Positions 38,513 through 50,194 of a stretch of 64,000 nt of DNA are shown piece after piece (the first letter of the stretch is position 1; each line of letters opens with the position of its first letter). The DNA is from Megamerina dolium (taxonomy: Eukaryota; Arthropoda; Insecta; Diptera; Megamerinidae): NCBI GenBank assembly GCA_963854835.1, contig OY978525.1, positions 31,395,253 through 31,459,252 on the forward strand, read 5' to 3'. The notes below the pieces were generated by a model. The model was not told the origin of the DNA. It worked only from the letters and a program-made list of their open reading frames with translations, and did no database searches. Both the position numbers and the translations under genes were made by a program.

Positions 38513-39179
38513 ACTTACACATACGTCAACATCAACAAGAACAACAACAGCAACAACACACATATTACGAATGCCATCTTGAAACCAAAGAAATGTTGAA
38601 GTTGAAAACGACAAATAGTTATTCTCTATTCTATCATTAATGCAGTCAACGACTAAGATGACGACAACGTCAACGACGACAGCAGCGATGAAGACGATCA
38701 CTCTTAAGTGCATGTCTTCATGAGTATCTATATGTATGTATACTACATATTTGAATTAGGATGGATCAAAGTTTTTGACAGACCGTGAAGTTTTTCAAGT
38801 GATAGACGAGCTCAGGCTTTTGTGGTAACCACCTTTTACCTATGCGAGGTAAACTTCTTACGAAGATGGAGTCAAGACTTTGTCGAAACAATGCCATCCA
38901 TATATTTTGGAAAAGATTGTGAAGTGTCTTAACAACATATTGTTGACAAAAAGCCATTCGTCTTTCAACCATACTCCGAGATTGGTTTACTACAAAATAA
39001 ATACGATTATTCACCAACGACTTCTTCGACAAAAAATTGTCGAAATCATTAGAGTACAAGTTTCGAATGCAAAGGACAGTCGAGAGCTCATGAACTCATG
39101 GGGTACGCAATATGACGGAAAATAGAAATCACTTAAAATTGTATAAAAACCTAGAATTTTATGAAATTGTGGATTTTGT

Positions 39180-39560
39180 TACTCCTTAAGGAGTAACATT
39201 TGAGTTTTATGTGGGAGTCCCTATACGGGATGGAGATAGAGGGAGATGCAGTAGAAGAACTATTGGGAGTCGGCATGCATTTAATCGCTCTAAGGGATAT
39301 TTCTTGCAAATTATACGGTTAAAAGTTGATTTTCAATTGATTTTATATTAATTTGATAGTAGAGCCTTCCTAAAAACTAAATATAGAGAATAAGTACGTT
39401 TAGAAAAGATGTTGAGAAATAAAAATTATACTTAGATTCTCTATCTAGAGTGTAAGTACGGTTGGAAAAAATGTTGTAATGTTGAACTAATGGGGGTCAG
39501 TCATACATTTCACCGCTCTATAGGGGATTTCTTAAATAAATAAATTGACTCTATAACACT
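39180..39560 (-). repeat. Degenerate ~150-bp repeat region, minus orientation
   Basis: It contains gtgggagtccctatacggga, tggagatagagggagatgca, then agagccttcctaaaaactaa, and agtacggttggaaaaaatgt with ctaatgggggtcagtcatac. The order and wording match 36600-37330. Confidence 0.45.
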
Positions 39561-39656
39561 GTGAGACAGAATATTGGGGACGGATTGACTCCAACTTAGG
39601 ACGAAAGACCTAGACCCATAGAGTAAAACCTTCAAAACTATTTGCATTCTCAGGCC

Positions 39657-39829
39657 AAATAATAGTAAAATTTCATAAGTAAAATATTTCAAAACGTTAG
39701 CGCTCTCACGAAAGGTTCGTTTTGACCCCTTTTTTGGAGAGTTTGAATAAATTAGCATTTGGAAGGTCGCTAAAGGGTTAAAATATTTCAGAAAATTATT
39801 CGCTGTAAAATTTCACTAGGAGTATTCTC
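39657..39829 (-). repeat. Fold-back repeat, copy 2 (opposite orientation)
   Basis: The reverse complement begins gaatactcctagtgaaattt, continues tacagcgaataattttctga, ttagcgaccttccaaatgc and aactctccaaaaaaggggtc, and ends with ttacttatgaaattttacta. It aligns end to end with the repeat at 4850-5025, with roughly a quarter of positions different by eye. The two arms are imperfect inverses of each other in both copies. Confidence 0.6.
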
Positions 39830-40161
39830 AGACATTCTCAGAGTATTCTTTATACAAGGATCGTAAAAAGCCACAGAAACTAAAAAACAAATATATCCCC
39901 TTAAAATATGCAACCTCTTATGCATTCTTTTATAATTTTTTCATAAATATAACTCCAGCTCTTTTCGAGGGTGATGGTTCGACGCTTGGGACATCATATT
40001 GCAGTCATCGTAATCATCAGAAACTGAGCTACACATGATGTCCACATGTACACTCTAAATGCCACCAAACGCACAGCATCATCTTCAGTTCCATAATTAC
40101 AGACACTATCTACGCAACTTTAGTTCGCTTTGACCATAATTTTACACACCACCATATAATA

Positions 40162-41403
40162 AAGGGTTATCCATTTCGCGGTTTCAAAAGTATAGGGTTA
40201 GAATTCGACATCTGTCAAACTGAGTTGTTAAAACAATTTCTTTCTTTTTCAGTTCAAAGTCTGACATTTTCGAAAATGGATCGCTTAACTATCGCACAAC
40301 GCATTTAAATTGTAAAAACCTACTACAAAAATGGTGATTCTGCCACAGCCACATATCGTGCTTTAAGAGGAGATTATGGTTTACATAATCGTCCAACTAC
40401 GCAAGCAATTGGCAAAATTGTGAAGAAATATGAAGAGACTGGATCGGTTACGGATATTGTAAGGCCTGTGCATCATCGTTTCGCACGTACCACTGAAAAT
40501 ATCGCTGCTGTAAGTGAAAGTGTTGCCGAAGACCCGAATGTGTCGATTCCTCGTCGTTCTCAGGAATTAGGACTGTCTTACGGCACATTATGGCGTATTT
40601 TGCATTTGGATCTACACCTACTATCCATATAAAATCCAGCTCACACAACAACTGAAGCCAGCTGACCATTCACAACGTCGTAGATACGTCGAATGGGTGC
40701 TTGAACAACAGGCGGTGGACGGCGATTTTTCGAACAAAATTTTCTTCAGTGACGAAGCACATTTCTCACTCGGTGGGTATGTTAACAAACAAAATTGTCG
40801 TATTTGGTGTTCTGAGAATCCTCAAGTAATTGAAGAGAGGCCACTACATCCACAAAAAGTCACTGCTTGGTGCGCTCTTTGGTCCGGAGGTGTGATTGGA
40901 CCTTACTTCTTCGAAAACGACGATGGAACGACTGTCACCGTCAATTCGGAGCGTTATGGTCATATGACGGTGCCACATGCCACACAACTCGAGCGAATAT
41001 GGCTTTATTGCAAGAGAAAATTTCTGGCCGCGTAATTTCTCGTCGTGGCGATATCAAGTGGCCACCAAGATCATGCGATTTGACACCGCTTGACTTTTTT
41101 TTGTGGGGCTACGCGAAAGACCGTATTTATGCAGATAAACCTTTAACTCTTGAGCACCTAAAAACCAACATTCGTCACGTTATGGCTGAGATACCGCCCA
41201 ATATGTGTCAAAAAGTGGTCGAAAATTACCTCAAAAGAATCGATGCTTGCAACAATTCGCGTGGTGGTCATTTAAATGATGTAGTATTTCACACATAATG
41301 TCAACGTTCAAACTTTATAATAAAAAAGAAATATCATGATAAAAAATATTTTATATGCGTTTTATTTACATTTACTTTTGAAACCGCAAAATGGATAACC
41401 CTT
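40162..41403 (+). mobile_element. DD41D mariner element, full-length ends
   Basis: It has terminal inverted repeats starting aagggttatccatttcgcgg at 40162, with the inverse ending at 41403 and one mismatch over ~28 bp. TA duplications lie at 40160-40161 and 41404-41405. The 1242-bp length is typical of mariner. It holds a broken transposase (separate entry). The ends are well preserved although the gene is dead, so the insertion is probably fairly recent compared with the other mariner relics here. Confidence 0.9.
40276..41298 (+). pseudogene. Broken DD41D mariner transposase (rosa-like)
   Basis: It starts MDRLTIAQRI, then an in-frame TAA, then IVKTYYKNGDSATATYRALR and the helix-turn-helix SIPRRSQELGLSYGTLWRIL. 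A one-base insertion near 40623 shifts the frame before PYKIQLTQQLKPADHSQRRR. The first catalytic motif FSDEAHF is intact. After NSERYG about 30 codons are deleted and the frame shifts again to YDGATCHTTRANMALL and PPRSCDLTPLDFFLWG, ending DACNNSRGGHLNDVVFHT. Between the Asp of DGATCH and the Asp of LDFFLWG I count 41 residues, the DD41D spacing reported for the rosa subfamily of tephritid flies. The transposase would cut and paste the element at TA sites, but this copy is inactive. Confidence 0.88.
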
Positions 41404-41802
41404 TATGTTGTCCTACAGGAATCATATTTTATTGTATTATTGAATTTCAGCCGTAAATTGCAGACGAAAAAGTGATCCATAACATTTTTTGTGCAAACAA
41501 TTTGTGTGGTTATCATCGTGGGGCTTTCCGTATTAATTTGGAGATGAGTTTCTTCTTTTTTCACATATATTTTATATATTTTTATTCGATCTACGATTCT
41601 ACATATTATGAATTATTATTTCATGTGTATGTTACTTTTTTTTGGAACAAAATCATCTTTGGATTGTATATTTCTTACCATTTGAGACACACTAACATAT
41701 GTATGTGTACATATTTGTATACACATATTCATACATTTGAATGCACTTTACATAATTTGTATATATAAGTACATGTACTGTAAACGACTGCGTGCAATGT
41801 GT

Positions 41803-41824
41803 ACATACATACATACATACATAC
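41803..41824. repeat. (CATA)n short tandem repeat
   Basis: About five tetranucleotide units. Similar short runs of tacata occur throughout the intron. Confidence 0.7.
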
Positions 41825-43324
41825 GAAGTATTTACATGTTCTGGTGTAAAGTTTTGTCACTCATACGCCATGTTGCACATTTTCATTTTATTAAAATGAA
41901 TTGCAATGAAATGCATACAAACAAATTTATTTACACATATGCATATATGTACATATATCTGCAGCCAAAATGTATCATTCACATTTACCTTTTAAGTATC
42001 GTTCTCTCTTGTCCCCATCTTTCACTCTATAGTATATTGCTCTTATCAGAGTGTAGGTACAAGTACAATATATTTTTAGTCGTAGTTGCAGCTTAGCAAC
42101 TTGCATTCTATTTTATTTTATTAAGGTAAATGAGACAAAACAAAAAAAAAGATAAACTTAAAACAACAACATCCCCATAGACGATTTTATATAAATCTCT
42201 GTCTACATGCAGTTTGCTACAATCTACCTTCATTGCGGTACTGAGACTTAGAGTCATTTAGTCATTTAGATAGTACAACTGTTGCTTACTGACTTTGATA
42301 TGATTGTTTTTGTTGTTGTTGCTGTTGTTGATGCTGTTCTTCTTGCGCTTAGTCCCTATTAAAGTTCCTCTATGCATATGCATTCATACTTGTATAAAAC
42401 AGAGACGACATTTCATAGATCAACATCCAGCAAAATCTTATTTCCTGAACTCATACATTCATGCCATACGTAGTTACATTACCCAGAAGTTGTGTAGAGT
42501 AGAGTGCTATTGCACATTTTACGTTGATTAATTGTGTCGCCATAATTTAAAGTTAAAGATGTTTGAGATGCATACATATATCTGATTATATATACGAGTA
42601 TATGTATATTACGTGTCTGTGTTTGTCGTTGTCGTCTTGCGATTTTACACATTGTACATATGGATGCTCAAATATGCACGGCAAGTAGATTTAAAATAAA
42701 ATTATTCATTCAGAGATTAACAAGAGTAATGTCATCTATTATGCAGTAGTATTTAGTTGTTACTATAGCAGATTTATTTGGACATTTTTTGTGATGTCTT
42801 TTGTATTGTGGTGAATAAATTGAATCAAATTTACGAACGGAAGAATATATAAAATATTTATCCACATTGATTAATTTAATCAATTAAGAATGTATTTAAA
42901 GAAACTGTGAGGTAAGGTCGGGCAACATATTAAAATGGAAGGATATCTCTATCGTTTCAGAAACTTAATTAAAATCAACTTTTTACTCATAAAGCTTGAA
43001 ATAAATGAATATTGATATATTTCCACTTATTATTATTAAATAATATTATTTTGAAATTCTTTTAGTAGAATTTAATTTATGAACATACATATAGATATTT
43101 ATTGGAGTCCATAAAGAGTAATCAAAGAACTAAACCACATTGAAAAAATATTCGATCATATTAGCAAATCGATATATATTTTTTTAATCGAACGAGATAA
43201 ACATTTCTATATGTATATACATATTCCTTCATAATTGCTTAAGAATCACACTGAGAGTAGTGACATCTATAACTAACCGAATCTATCCGTATTTATTTTT
43301 TCTTCCCAGTGGAATAGTCAGTGG

Positions 43325-43435
43325 GTCCGGAGACTTATCCCCCCATGTTTGATGGACTAGTTAAAAAAGAAAAATATTAATATATAGATATTTAAATCAC
43401 ATTCATTAAAAATGTATTCTTATACATCTTTTTCA
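43325..43435 (+). repeat. Dispersed repeat pair, copy 2
   Basis: The blocks gatggactagttaaaaaaga, atatatagatatttaaatca, cattcattaaaaatgtattc and ttatacatc repeat those at 17024-17130. They are followed by cttatccccccttgccaaaa and a gctggctacgccactg sequence. Confidence 0.5.
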
Positions 43436-43489
43436 ACTTATCCCCCCTTGCCAAAATGCTGGCTACGCCACTGTTTCTATTCAACATTT

Positions 43490-45130
43490 TTTTGAACAAA
43501 GTCAACATCTATCTCAACCCCTTACAGTGCCTTTCACACAAATATAATGTTTATGATAAAATTAGCTTTCCATCATAGCCCAAAAGTGCCAATAGAGATG
43601 TATGACCAGATCCCATGAATTTTTATTACTTAAAATTTTTTCTACAAAAATAAAATTTTATTCTTTAGGGTAGATCCCATATAAATTTTGTTTAAAATTG
43701 TCGTAAAATTTACATAAAACTCCAATATTTCTGAAGAATCAGGCCGGGAGCAATGAAATGGTTGATCAATCCAATCAAATTAGTTTTTCTTTTCGAACAT
43801 TTCTCCCAAAATTCATTAATCTCTGATCTCTAGACCTTAAGGAGGCCCCCCTACAAAATTTATATTTTCGAGAGGCTCGACTACAACATCAACCTCAAAT
43901 CGCCAGAAAATCGACTAAAACTCCCATAATTCCCCAAGAATCGAATCTAGGTTGTGTTAATCTATAATCTACTACCATCAATTTCTCTTCCGCAACATGT
44001 TTCCCAAATATTCGCAACCTTTAATTCTATTGTTCAGTGGGGCTCTGGTACATAATTGAAATGTTTATCAAGTTTTCTCCCGAAAATCACTTAGAGTATA
44101 CAAAGTTATTATTACCCCTATTTATTCGTGCTCCCTAACAATTTTCCTGAATATATTTACCCCCTGCCTTAACTGCTTGTGAACGTTCCCATATAAAATG
44201 AACTTAAAAATACCTGCAAATCGACTAACACTCCCAGAATACCTATGGAACCGCTTCTAGGGTTGTGAAATATCTGACATAGTCTCATTCATTCTTCTGT
44301 TACAACATTTTCCCAAAATGTACTTACCTTCTATCATACCTTCCCTTAAATAGGCTGTCATACAAAATATATGATTTTATAAAATTCTCTCTCATCGCTC
44401 GCATGTAGAGGGCTCATTTATTTTTGATACCCAACATTTTGCCATAAAACACTATCAATATCTTTATTCTTTAAGGACCTGGCCATACAAAATGAATTAA
44501 ATTACTTCTGAAAATAGGTTCATATATTCTCGGAAATCGACCCTATGGTGGCGGAATATATAATATACGCCCAGTAATTCTTCTGCCGTAATATACTAAT
44601 CCCCTATTTCTACCCTTAGTGAGGCTTCCATACGGAAGTGACATTTTTATAAAATCAGCTACCAAAGTACGCTTTGATGGTTCAAAAATATTGCCGACCT
44701 CCCTTCAGTTTTCCTCGGCACACTTATTCCTTAGGGACGCTCCGCTACAAAAACCTTCATAATTTCCAACGTAATTGAAACCTATTCCCATTAATTCTTC
44801 TACCGCGACATTCCTTCCTAATATACACCACCACCTCCACCTCTTACGCTCCCAAAGTCTTTGTTTCCTATGGAGACTCAAAATGAACTTGGAAATCGGC
44901 TCCATAATTTCCCAAGAATCGCTTCTAGGTGAAATATATAACTCTCTACCATTCATTCTTCTAGCGCAAACATAACTTCAAAAGTCTCCTATGAAATTTA
45001 TGATTCTTTAAAAATTAGCTCCCAATGCTCCCGGGGTGCCCATAGATCAGTCAAACATATTGCCAATCCTCATTTATTTATCCTTCTCAAACTTTTCACT
45101 TAATATTTAAGTTTGCTTCTTAAGAAGGCT
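43490..45130 (+). repeat. Degenerate ~150-bp repeat array
   Basis: Related blocks recur through 1.6 kb. Examples are cccatataaaatgaactt or gtcatacaaaatatatga, then actcccagaatacctatgga, then cattcttctgttacaacatt, then ttcccaaaatgtacttacct and taccttcccttaaataggc. Anchors of the caacattttcccaaaat type fall near 43800, 43998, 44140, 44308, 44437 and 44588, i.e. mostly 130-200 bp apart. It abuts the last intron segment before the exon at 45265. Confidence 0.55.
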
Positions 45131-45264
45131 CTCCTAAATAAATTTTATTAAAATCTCGGATTCGAATTTGTATTTGAAATTCGCAATATTTAAGCTATTT
45201 TTATTCATTTTTTCCATATTATTCGATAATGCCTAATATCGTTTTTCGATTTTGTTTCTTTTAG

Positions 45265-46528
45265 AGCATTTATCGATAATACACACTTGCAGTCGTTACA
45301 TCTGAGCAATAATCCCCAGCTGACCGATATACCGATGCGTCTATTTCAAGGAAATCCCAACATTATCGATGTCTATATGCAGGGTAATAATTTGCAAACC
45401 TTGTATGCGGCACAATTTCCAGTCGATCAATTGGAGAAACTCTATTTGGGTGACAATCCGTTGCAATGCAATTGCTCTCTACTCTGGTTATGGCGTTTGG
45501 TGACGGGAAATTTTGAAGATGATACACACGGTGATATTCATAGGCATGATGATGGTGCTGCAGTGGCAGCTTTGGGTGTCGCGAAGCCATCAGTAACTGA
45601 AGATGGTGAGGCGATAGGTTCAATGGCCGCATATGTAGCCGATCATAAGACGACAGTAGTAGAAGAGAATGTCGCAGAGTCGGAACGATCACCAACGGTG
45701 ACAGCAACGACAACTAATGGCAACTACTTGAAATTAGATATTGAACGTATCGGTTGTGACATTTGGCAAGATAATGTACGGACACGACGTCATTTGGCTA
45801 CAATGTCGGAGAGTGAGATTACATGTCCGGCGCATATTGTGACAATTGTCTGTGCCGTACTGACATGTCTGCTAGTGTTGATGACCGGTGCCAGCATTAT
45901 CTTCTATTTGCGTTTTGTAAAGAGACGACGAAAACTTATGCACGATCGTTCGATGCGCTCCGGCAAATCGATCATCAATATACACGATCGCATATTGCAA
46001 CATCAACCATTGAGTGGTGGTGGTAGTGGTGGTGGTGTCGCCGGCAATGGTATTGGAGGCGCTGTTAGCATAGGCGGCGGCGGTTCTGGCGGTGGAGGTT
46101 TGGGTTTAGGCAGTTTGGGTCTGGGCGGCGGCGGTGGACTTAATGCCTACCCCCATCATACACTGCAATCGCACAATAATGTCCATCATGCAATGCATCC
46201 ACTGCATCACAATGAATATCATCAGACACTGCCGCAACAGGTGGATAAATTGGAGTTGGAACGATATTTGGCGGCGCAGGCGATCGCCAATGAATATCGT
46301 GCCTTGAAGCCGTGGGAACTGCCGATTAAGGATGTGACCTACAGTGACGAGCCGGAACATTTGTATGAGAAATTTGATCATTATGAATACCCCGATACGC
46401 ACACGATTAATAAATCACAACAAGCAACACTGTCATGCAATGGCAGCATTGGCAATGGCAGTATTGGTGGTACTACAGGCAGTGGTAATACGAGCACCGC
46501 AAGTAAACCACATGTTGTTTATGTATGA
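45265..46528 (+). CDS. LRR membrane protein, last exon with transmembrane domain
   Basis: The exon starts at 45265 after tttcttttag and completes a split Arg codon. In order it encodes:
- the last three LRRs (LQSLHLSNNPQLTDIP onward);
- a C-terminal cap NPLQCNCSLLWLWRL, whose second Cys pair (GCDIW and EITCP) is separated from the first by an unusual acidic and Thr-rich insert of about 85 residues;
- a transmembrane helix at about 45829-45915 (IVTIVCAVLTCLLVLMTGAS) with a KRRRK stop-transfer motif;
- a cytoplasmic tail with a Gly-rich run (46014-46140), a His-rich run, and a conserved-looking end (PWELPIKDVTYSDEPEHLYE at about 46311-46370).
It is a type I cell-surface protein, likely in adhesion or signalling. 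There is no TIR domain, so it is not a Toll receptor. The frame ends at TGA (46526-46528). Confidence 0.92.
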
Positions 46529-46711
46529 CTCGCACGGGGCGCCAAATATGAAGAAGGAGGTGGCACCAACACCACCTCTACTAGTACTACTACTACCACT
46601 ACTACTGATCTTAGTGATAATGGCACCACGGATCTAACTATCGGTGCTAATGGTGCTGCAGTGCGCTATTGCATAAACAATAATTATAGTAGTTATGTGA
46701 AATTAGTTTAA
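46529..46711 (+). CDS. Possible read-through extension of the LRR protein
   Basis: Directly after the TGA the same frame remains open for 60 codons to TAA at 46709-46711. The predicted peptide starts LARGAKYEEGGTNTTSTS, has a Thr run, and ends DLTIGANGAAVRYCINNNYS followed by SYVKLV. The base after the TGA is C (TGACTC), a context known to be leaky in Drosophila read-through genes. The alternative is ordinary 3' UTR, or a recent nonsense change or sequencing error that shortened the annotated end. Only comparison with other species can decide. Confidence 0.4.
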   Translation, partial: LARGAKYEEGGGTNTTSTSTTTTTTTDLSDNGTTDLTIGANGAAVRYCINNNYSSYVKLV

Positions 46712-47447
46712 AAACACACCGAGTATGGCGAATAAGCAAAACAGGGAACTAGTACTACTTCTACTCTGTAACTACTTATATATGGAACTACTCACACAAC
46801 CATGACAACTACAAATGCATACTACTTATACTTAGTACTACTTACAAAGCGGAACAAATTAGAAATGAAATAATATTATTTTTGTAACTCTTATTTTGTT
46901 TTTTCTGACAAATTCTCTGCAACTATTTATGTATAATTTTCAACAAATATTTGAACTGAAAAATATTACCTATCTCTTTAGTATTGTTTTCATTTGCAAA
47001 AAGAAAATAAAATAACAAATCGCCTTCATTAACAATTTTTTATGTTGCAATAAAGATGAAAATCTTAAAAAAATATTATACTATATACATACACCGATTC
47101 AAAAATATAAAAATTATCAAAAGAAAAAGTCTAACAAGCGAAACAATGTAAAATGAAACAAGGGATACGTATAAAATAATTTAAAATATAAATCTAGTTA
47201 AATTAAATTTAGATCTTATTAATAAGCTGAATTTAAATAAAAGTAAAAATATATACATTCATAAGATTTAAAAAAATATATATACCACAAAAGCTATTTA
47301 TGCAGAGTGTGCTTCACATGTGGCCGAACTGTTGCTAAATAGACTTTAACAGTGCGCCCTCTGTTATCAGTTGAGTGAACTACAAAGCCTGTAACTTTAT
47401 GTAAATTTCGATACTTCCACAGTGTTATTCCCTCAATAAACAATAAA
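46712..47447 (+). promoter_or_regulatory. 3' UTR and polyadenylation signals of the LRR gene
   Basis: AT-rich, with no protein features. AATAAA hexamers occur at 47049-47054, 47435-47440 and 47442-47447, any of which could end the transcript. The last two overlap closely and precede a change to less AT-rich sequence. Confidence 0.45.
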
Positions 47448-47973
47448 ATTAGCGCCCAACCATTGCCAGAGGCCTTATGACTGCGGCAAATCGGTCCTAT
47501 TGAGGTATGGTATTTTGGTATTTTGAAGTAAAGATATTTTTATAAAGTATGGGTCTCTATATTTGGCTCCAATGAACTCTTTCAACTTGTTGATCCTCTA
47601 ATAATTTCACTCTAGAACACATCCAGTGCAGATCTTCCAAAAACAATTGTTACAAGCATTGCCCAATTACAACACTAGAATCTCTGAAACCTTCCTTTTG
47701 GAGGTTAGAATTGATCTTTTCGAATTTTTGATTATTGAAGTTGATGTCGGAAAATCCAGCTGCAATCCTAGACATTCGCAAAATATGTGTCTTATCCTCC
47801 TCCAGACACAGTCTACATATATTTCGTGTCAAAGACAATTCCATTTTGTGCTGTCTTAAAATGTTCTTCACCTCTCACGGTTTTCGGTTTTCAATGTCAA
47901 TCGTGGACTTTCAAATGAAATCAACAATGACCATCATAATTTGTTCTTCTTCATTCCCACAAATCGGTGAATG

Positions 47974-48475
47974 TTTTACTTACTTACTTACTTACGATTT
48001 AGTCCGCATTTAGTGTATGTACTCCGGCAGCTAGCGAAGAATAGTGATAGCTGGCGGAGCACCATAAATCGCGGCCAAAACCGTAATTACAAGTTCTCCA
48101 GAACTTGGTCTTCCCACCGGAGGTTAGACCTGCCTCTTCTGCGTCGTTGAACAGCGAATTCCGAATGTGACACTTTCCTTGCCGAAGCGTGTTCTTCCAT
48201 TCGCTCGATGTGTCCTTAATGCGCTTTACAATGTCAGTGTCGCCATACAGATCATATAACTCATGGTTGTACCATACTCTATACTTCCACCAACGCAGAT
48301 AGTTCCAAAGATCTTGCACAGAGCTTTTCTCTAGAAAACTGCAATCCAGTCTGTCATCTAAAGTTGGAAATTGTCCAAGTTTCGGCGCCATATGTAAGGA
48401 CAAGCATGATGCGAGACTTGTTGAGTTTAGTTTTCGTGTTTCGGGAATAGGTTCGACTTCTTTTGGATTCCAAGC
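47974..48475 (-). mobile_element. Non-LTR retrotransposon 3' end fragment (second copy)
   Basis: The minus strand reads WKYRVWYNHELYDLYGDTDI and VKRIKDTSSEWKNTLRQGKC, with related pieces (MAPKLGQFPTLDDRL) upstream. This matches the NHELYELY-IIRRIKI block of the fragment at 3124-3670. It ends in the same tetranucleotide tail (plus-strand cttacttacttacttac at 47974-47994). The frames at 47626-47871 next to it have no recognisable features. It is a heavily decayed 5'-truncated copy. Confidence 0.65.
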
Positions 48476-48729
48476 TTATCTTCTGAATCTGAATCTGAAT
48501 CTGTCAGAAACTGTCACTAAACCTCTCCGTAATGAAATGAATCACTTTTCTCTTGAACATTTAGTGAGCGTTGTGTTTCCCAAACAGTACGTTTATTGAA
48601 TAGAAGTTTTGACCAAAATCAAATATACGCAGTTTATGCAAAAAGTTCATGAGAATGTTGTTGTTGATGAAGTGTACACATGGATTAGATTTTGAGTGCT
48701 GTGTCCGAAAGTGTGCAACTCAATCCAAG

Positions 48730-48865
48730 AATATTGCCTCATAGTCGATCTAAAGTTCTTCAGGTTCATGCTCTAAAATAAACTCACATGCCAATAGATG
48801 GCGCCACTCCACTCTTTAAGCCTCCTAAGCATCAGTTCTTATATTTTTGAAGCACATTTTGTATA
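48730..48865 (+). repeat. Dispersed repeat (gatggcgcca family), copy 1
   Basis: The blocks caatagatggcgccactcca, ttaagcctcctaagcatcag and tttttgaagcacattttgta have counterparts in the same order at 53830-54060. The family is not identified. Confidence 0.4.
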
Positions 48866-50194
48866 TGCAAAATATGAAAATTACAAAAAAAAATATAAAT
48901 AAAATAAACTAAACAATGTTAAAAATAACAACAACAACAACAAATAATACAAAAAATTATGCTTAAGCTAATTGTTGCTGTAAGAGCCCATAACAAAAAA
49001 AAAAGAAATAAGAAAAAAAATCAACTAAATCAAATACAATTCAAAAAATATTATGGGTACTCGAATCTGCTTACAAATGAGTCGTATGCTGTCAAAATAG
49101 TCAAAATTAGTAAGACATTTGACAATTTGTTTACGAGTCATTTCTAAATTTATATGAATACTCATAACAAAAATTATTAATAAGAAATATTCATGTGAAT
49201 TCATATAAATGTATATAAACAAATTGTCATTTTTTATTAAAATGTTTTTCATTTTGCCAACAAATTATTATTTCCGAAATGTCAAACTCTAATACGCGAT
49301 TAAAAAAGATTTTTTAAAAATTATTATATTTATTGTCACACAGAAATACGAAAAAAATAATCAAAATGAATTCGAAATCGTTATTTGAAAAGCGTTAGCA
49401 TATTATAGAGAAGTTTAAAATATAGTGTTTGCTAAAGCTTAGGCTTCTTGCTTTTAAATTCAAGGGTACACTAGGCTGATACTAGGCTGATAGACAAACT
49501 CTTGGGATCGCTGTTTTATAGAAGTCAAATATATTTATGTAATTATTCAGTATAATTTCTTCTCACCTATATTAATTACAATACAAATTATTAATTTATA
49601 TAAAATTTGTAGTTTTTAGTGTCTTAGTTCATTCATCTTTTCATGAATACCCTTAACATATTTTTATTAATTTTTTTTTTTTTTGTATTTGCTTTGCAAT
49701 AAGAAATGTTTCATATTGCATAATGAATGACAAGGGATACTCTGAAAGTATACAATTAAATAATTTTTGAAAATATATTTTCAGAATATTTTGTATAAAA
49801 TACTTTAATATTTCTATATTCTTCTCATTGAAGATGCAATGTGTTATATTCTTAATCATGACTTATAAGAAGTTTTTATGGTTTCAACTTATATGTAGTA
49901 CAGTCTTCAAGTTCAAGTTTAAATATCCGATATGTATATAATTTATTTTTTTGAAATTTCAATAGACATTTTAAAAATATTCAAATCTTCCAATCACATT
50001 TCCATATAAATTGCTTGATTTTTTTCTTTAAAAGCAATAAACATTTTGTATGGGGACTATATTTGTTTATAAACAAAATAACTTAAAATCTTGTAAGAAG
50101 TAATATTTGAATGAACAAATGTAACTCCCAAAGTTTCCGAATGATAAACTGTAAAATAGTCCTACCTTCTATACAAATTAATAAATTTATTAAG

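Larger units (their letters stand above)
17870..45264 (+). other. Intron 2 of the LRR gene (27.4 kb)
   Basis: It runs from the donor GTAAGT at 17870 to the acceptor tttgtttcttttag at 45264. It carries five mariner-derived copies and relics, SINEs, a LINE fragment, a fold-back repeat and several ~150-bp repeat arrays, listed separately. I see no gene in 21165-22189, 25600-27180, 28525-29500, 30301-32930, 33841-35830, 37340-39180 or 41404-43324. These hold AT-rich sequence, simple repeats and short frames without protein features. No conserved-looking alternative LRR exon was found. Confidence 0.85.

Noticed and set aside
38766..39125. Frames on both strands of 81-97 codons
   Set aside because: I considered a decayed transposase but could not find any catalytic or DNA-binding motif.
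41472..42096. Two overlapping frames of 98 and 119 codons rich in Tyr, Ile and His
   Set aside because: Composition comes from tacata and AT-rich simple sequence, with no recognisable protein features.
45363..46402. Minus-strand frames of 98-116 codons opposite the last LRR exon
   Set aside because: They are antisense shadows of a high-confidence coding exon.
46344..46637. 97-codon plus-strand frame overlapping the end of the LRR coding exon
   Set aside because: It lies in another frame of the real exon and extends only because of the ACT/CTA repeats. The in-frame continuation after the TGA is more protein-like.
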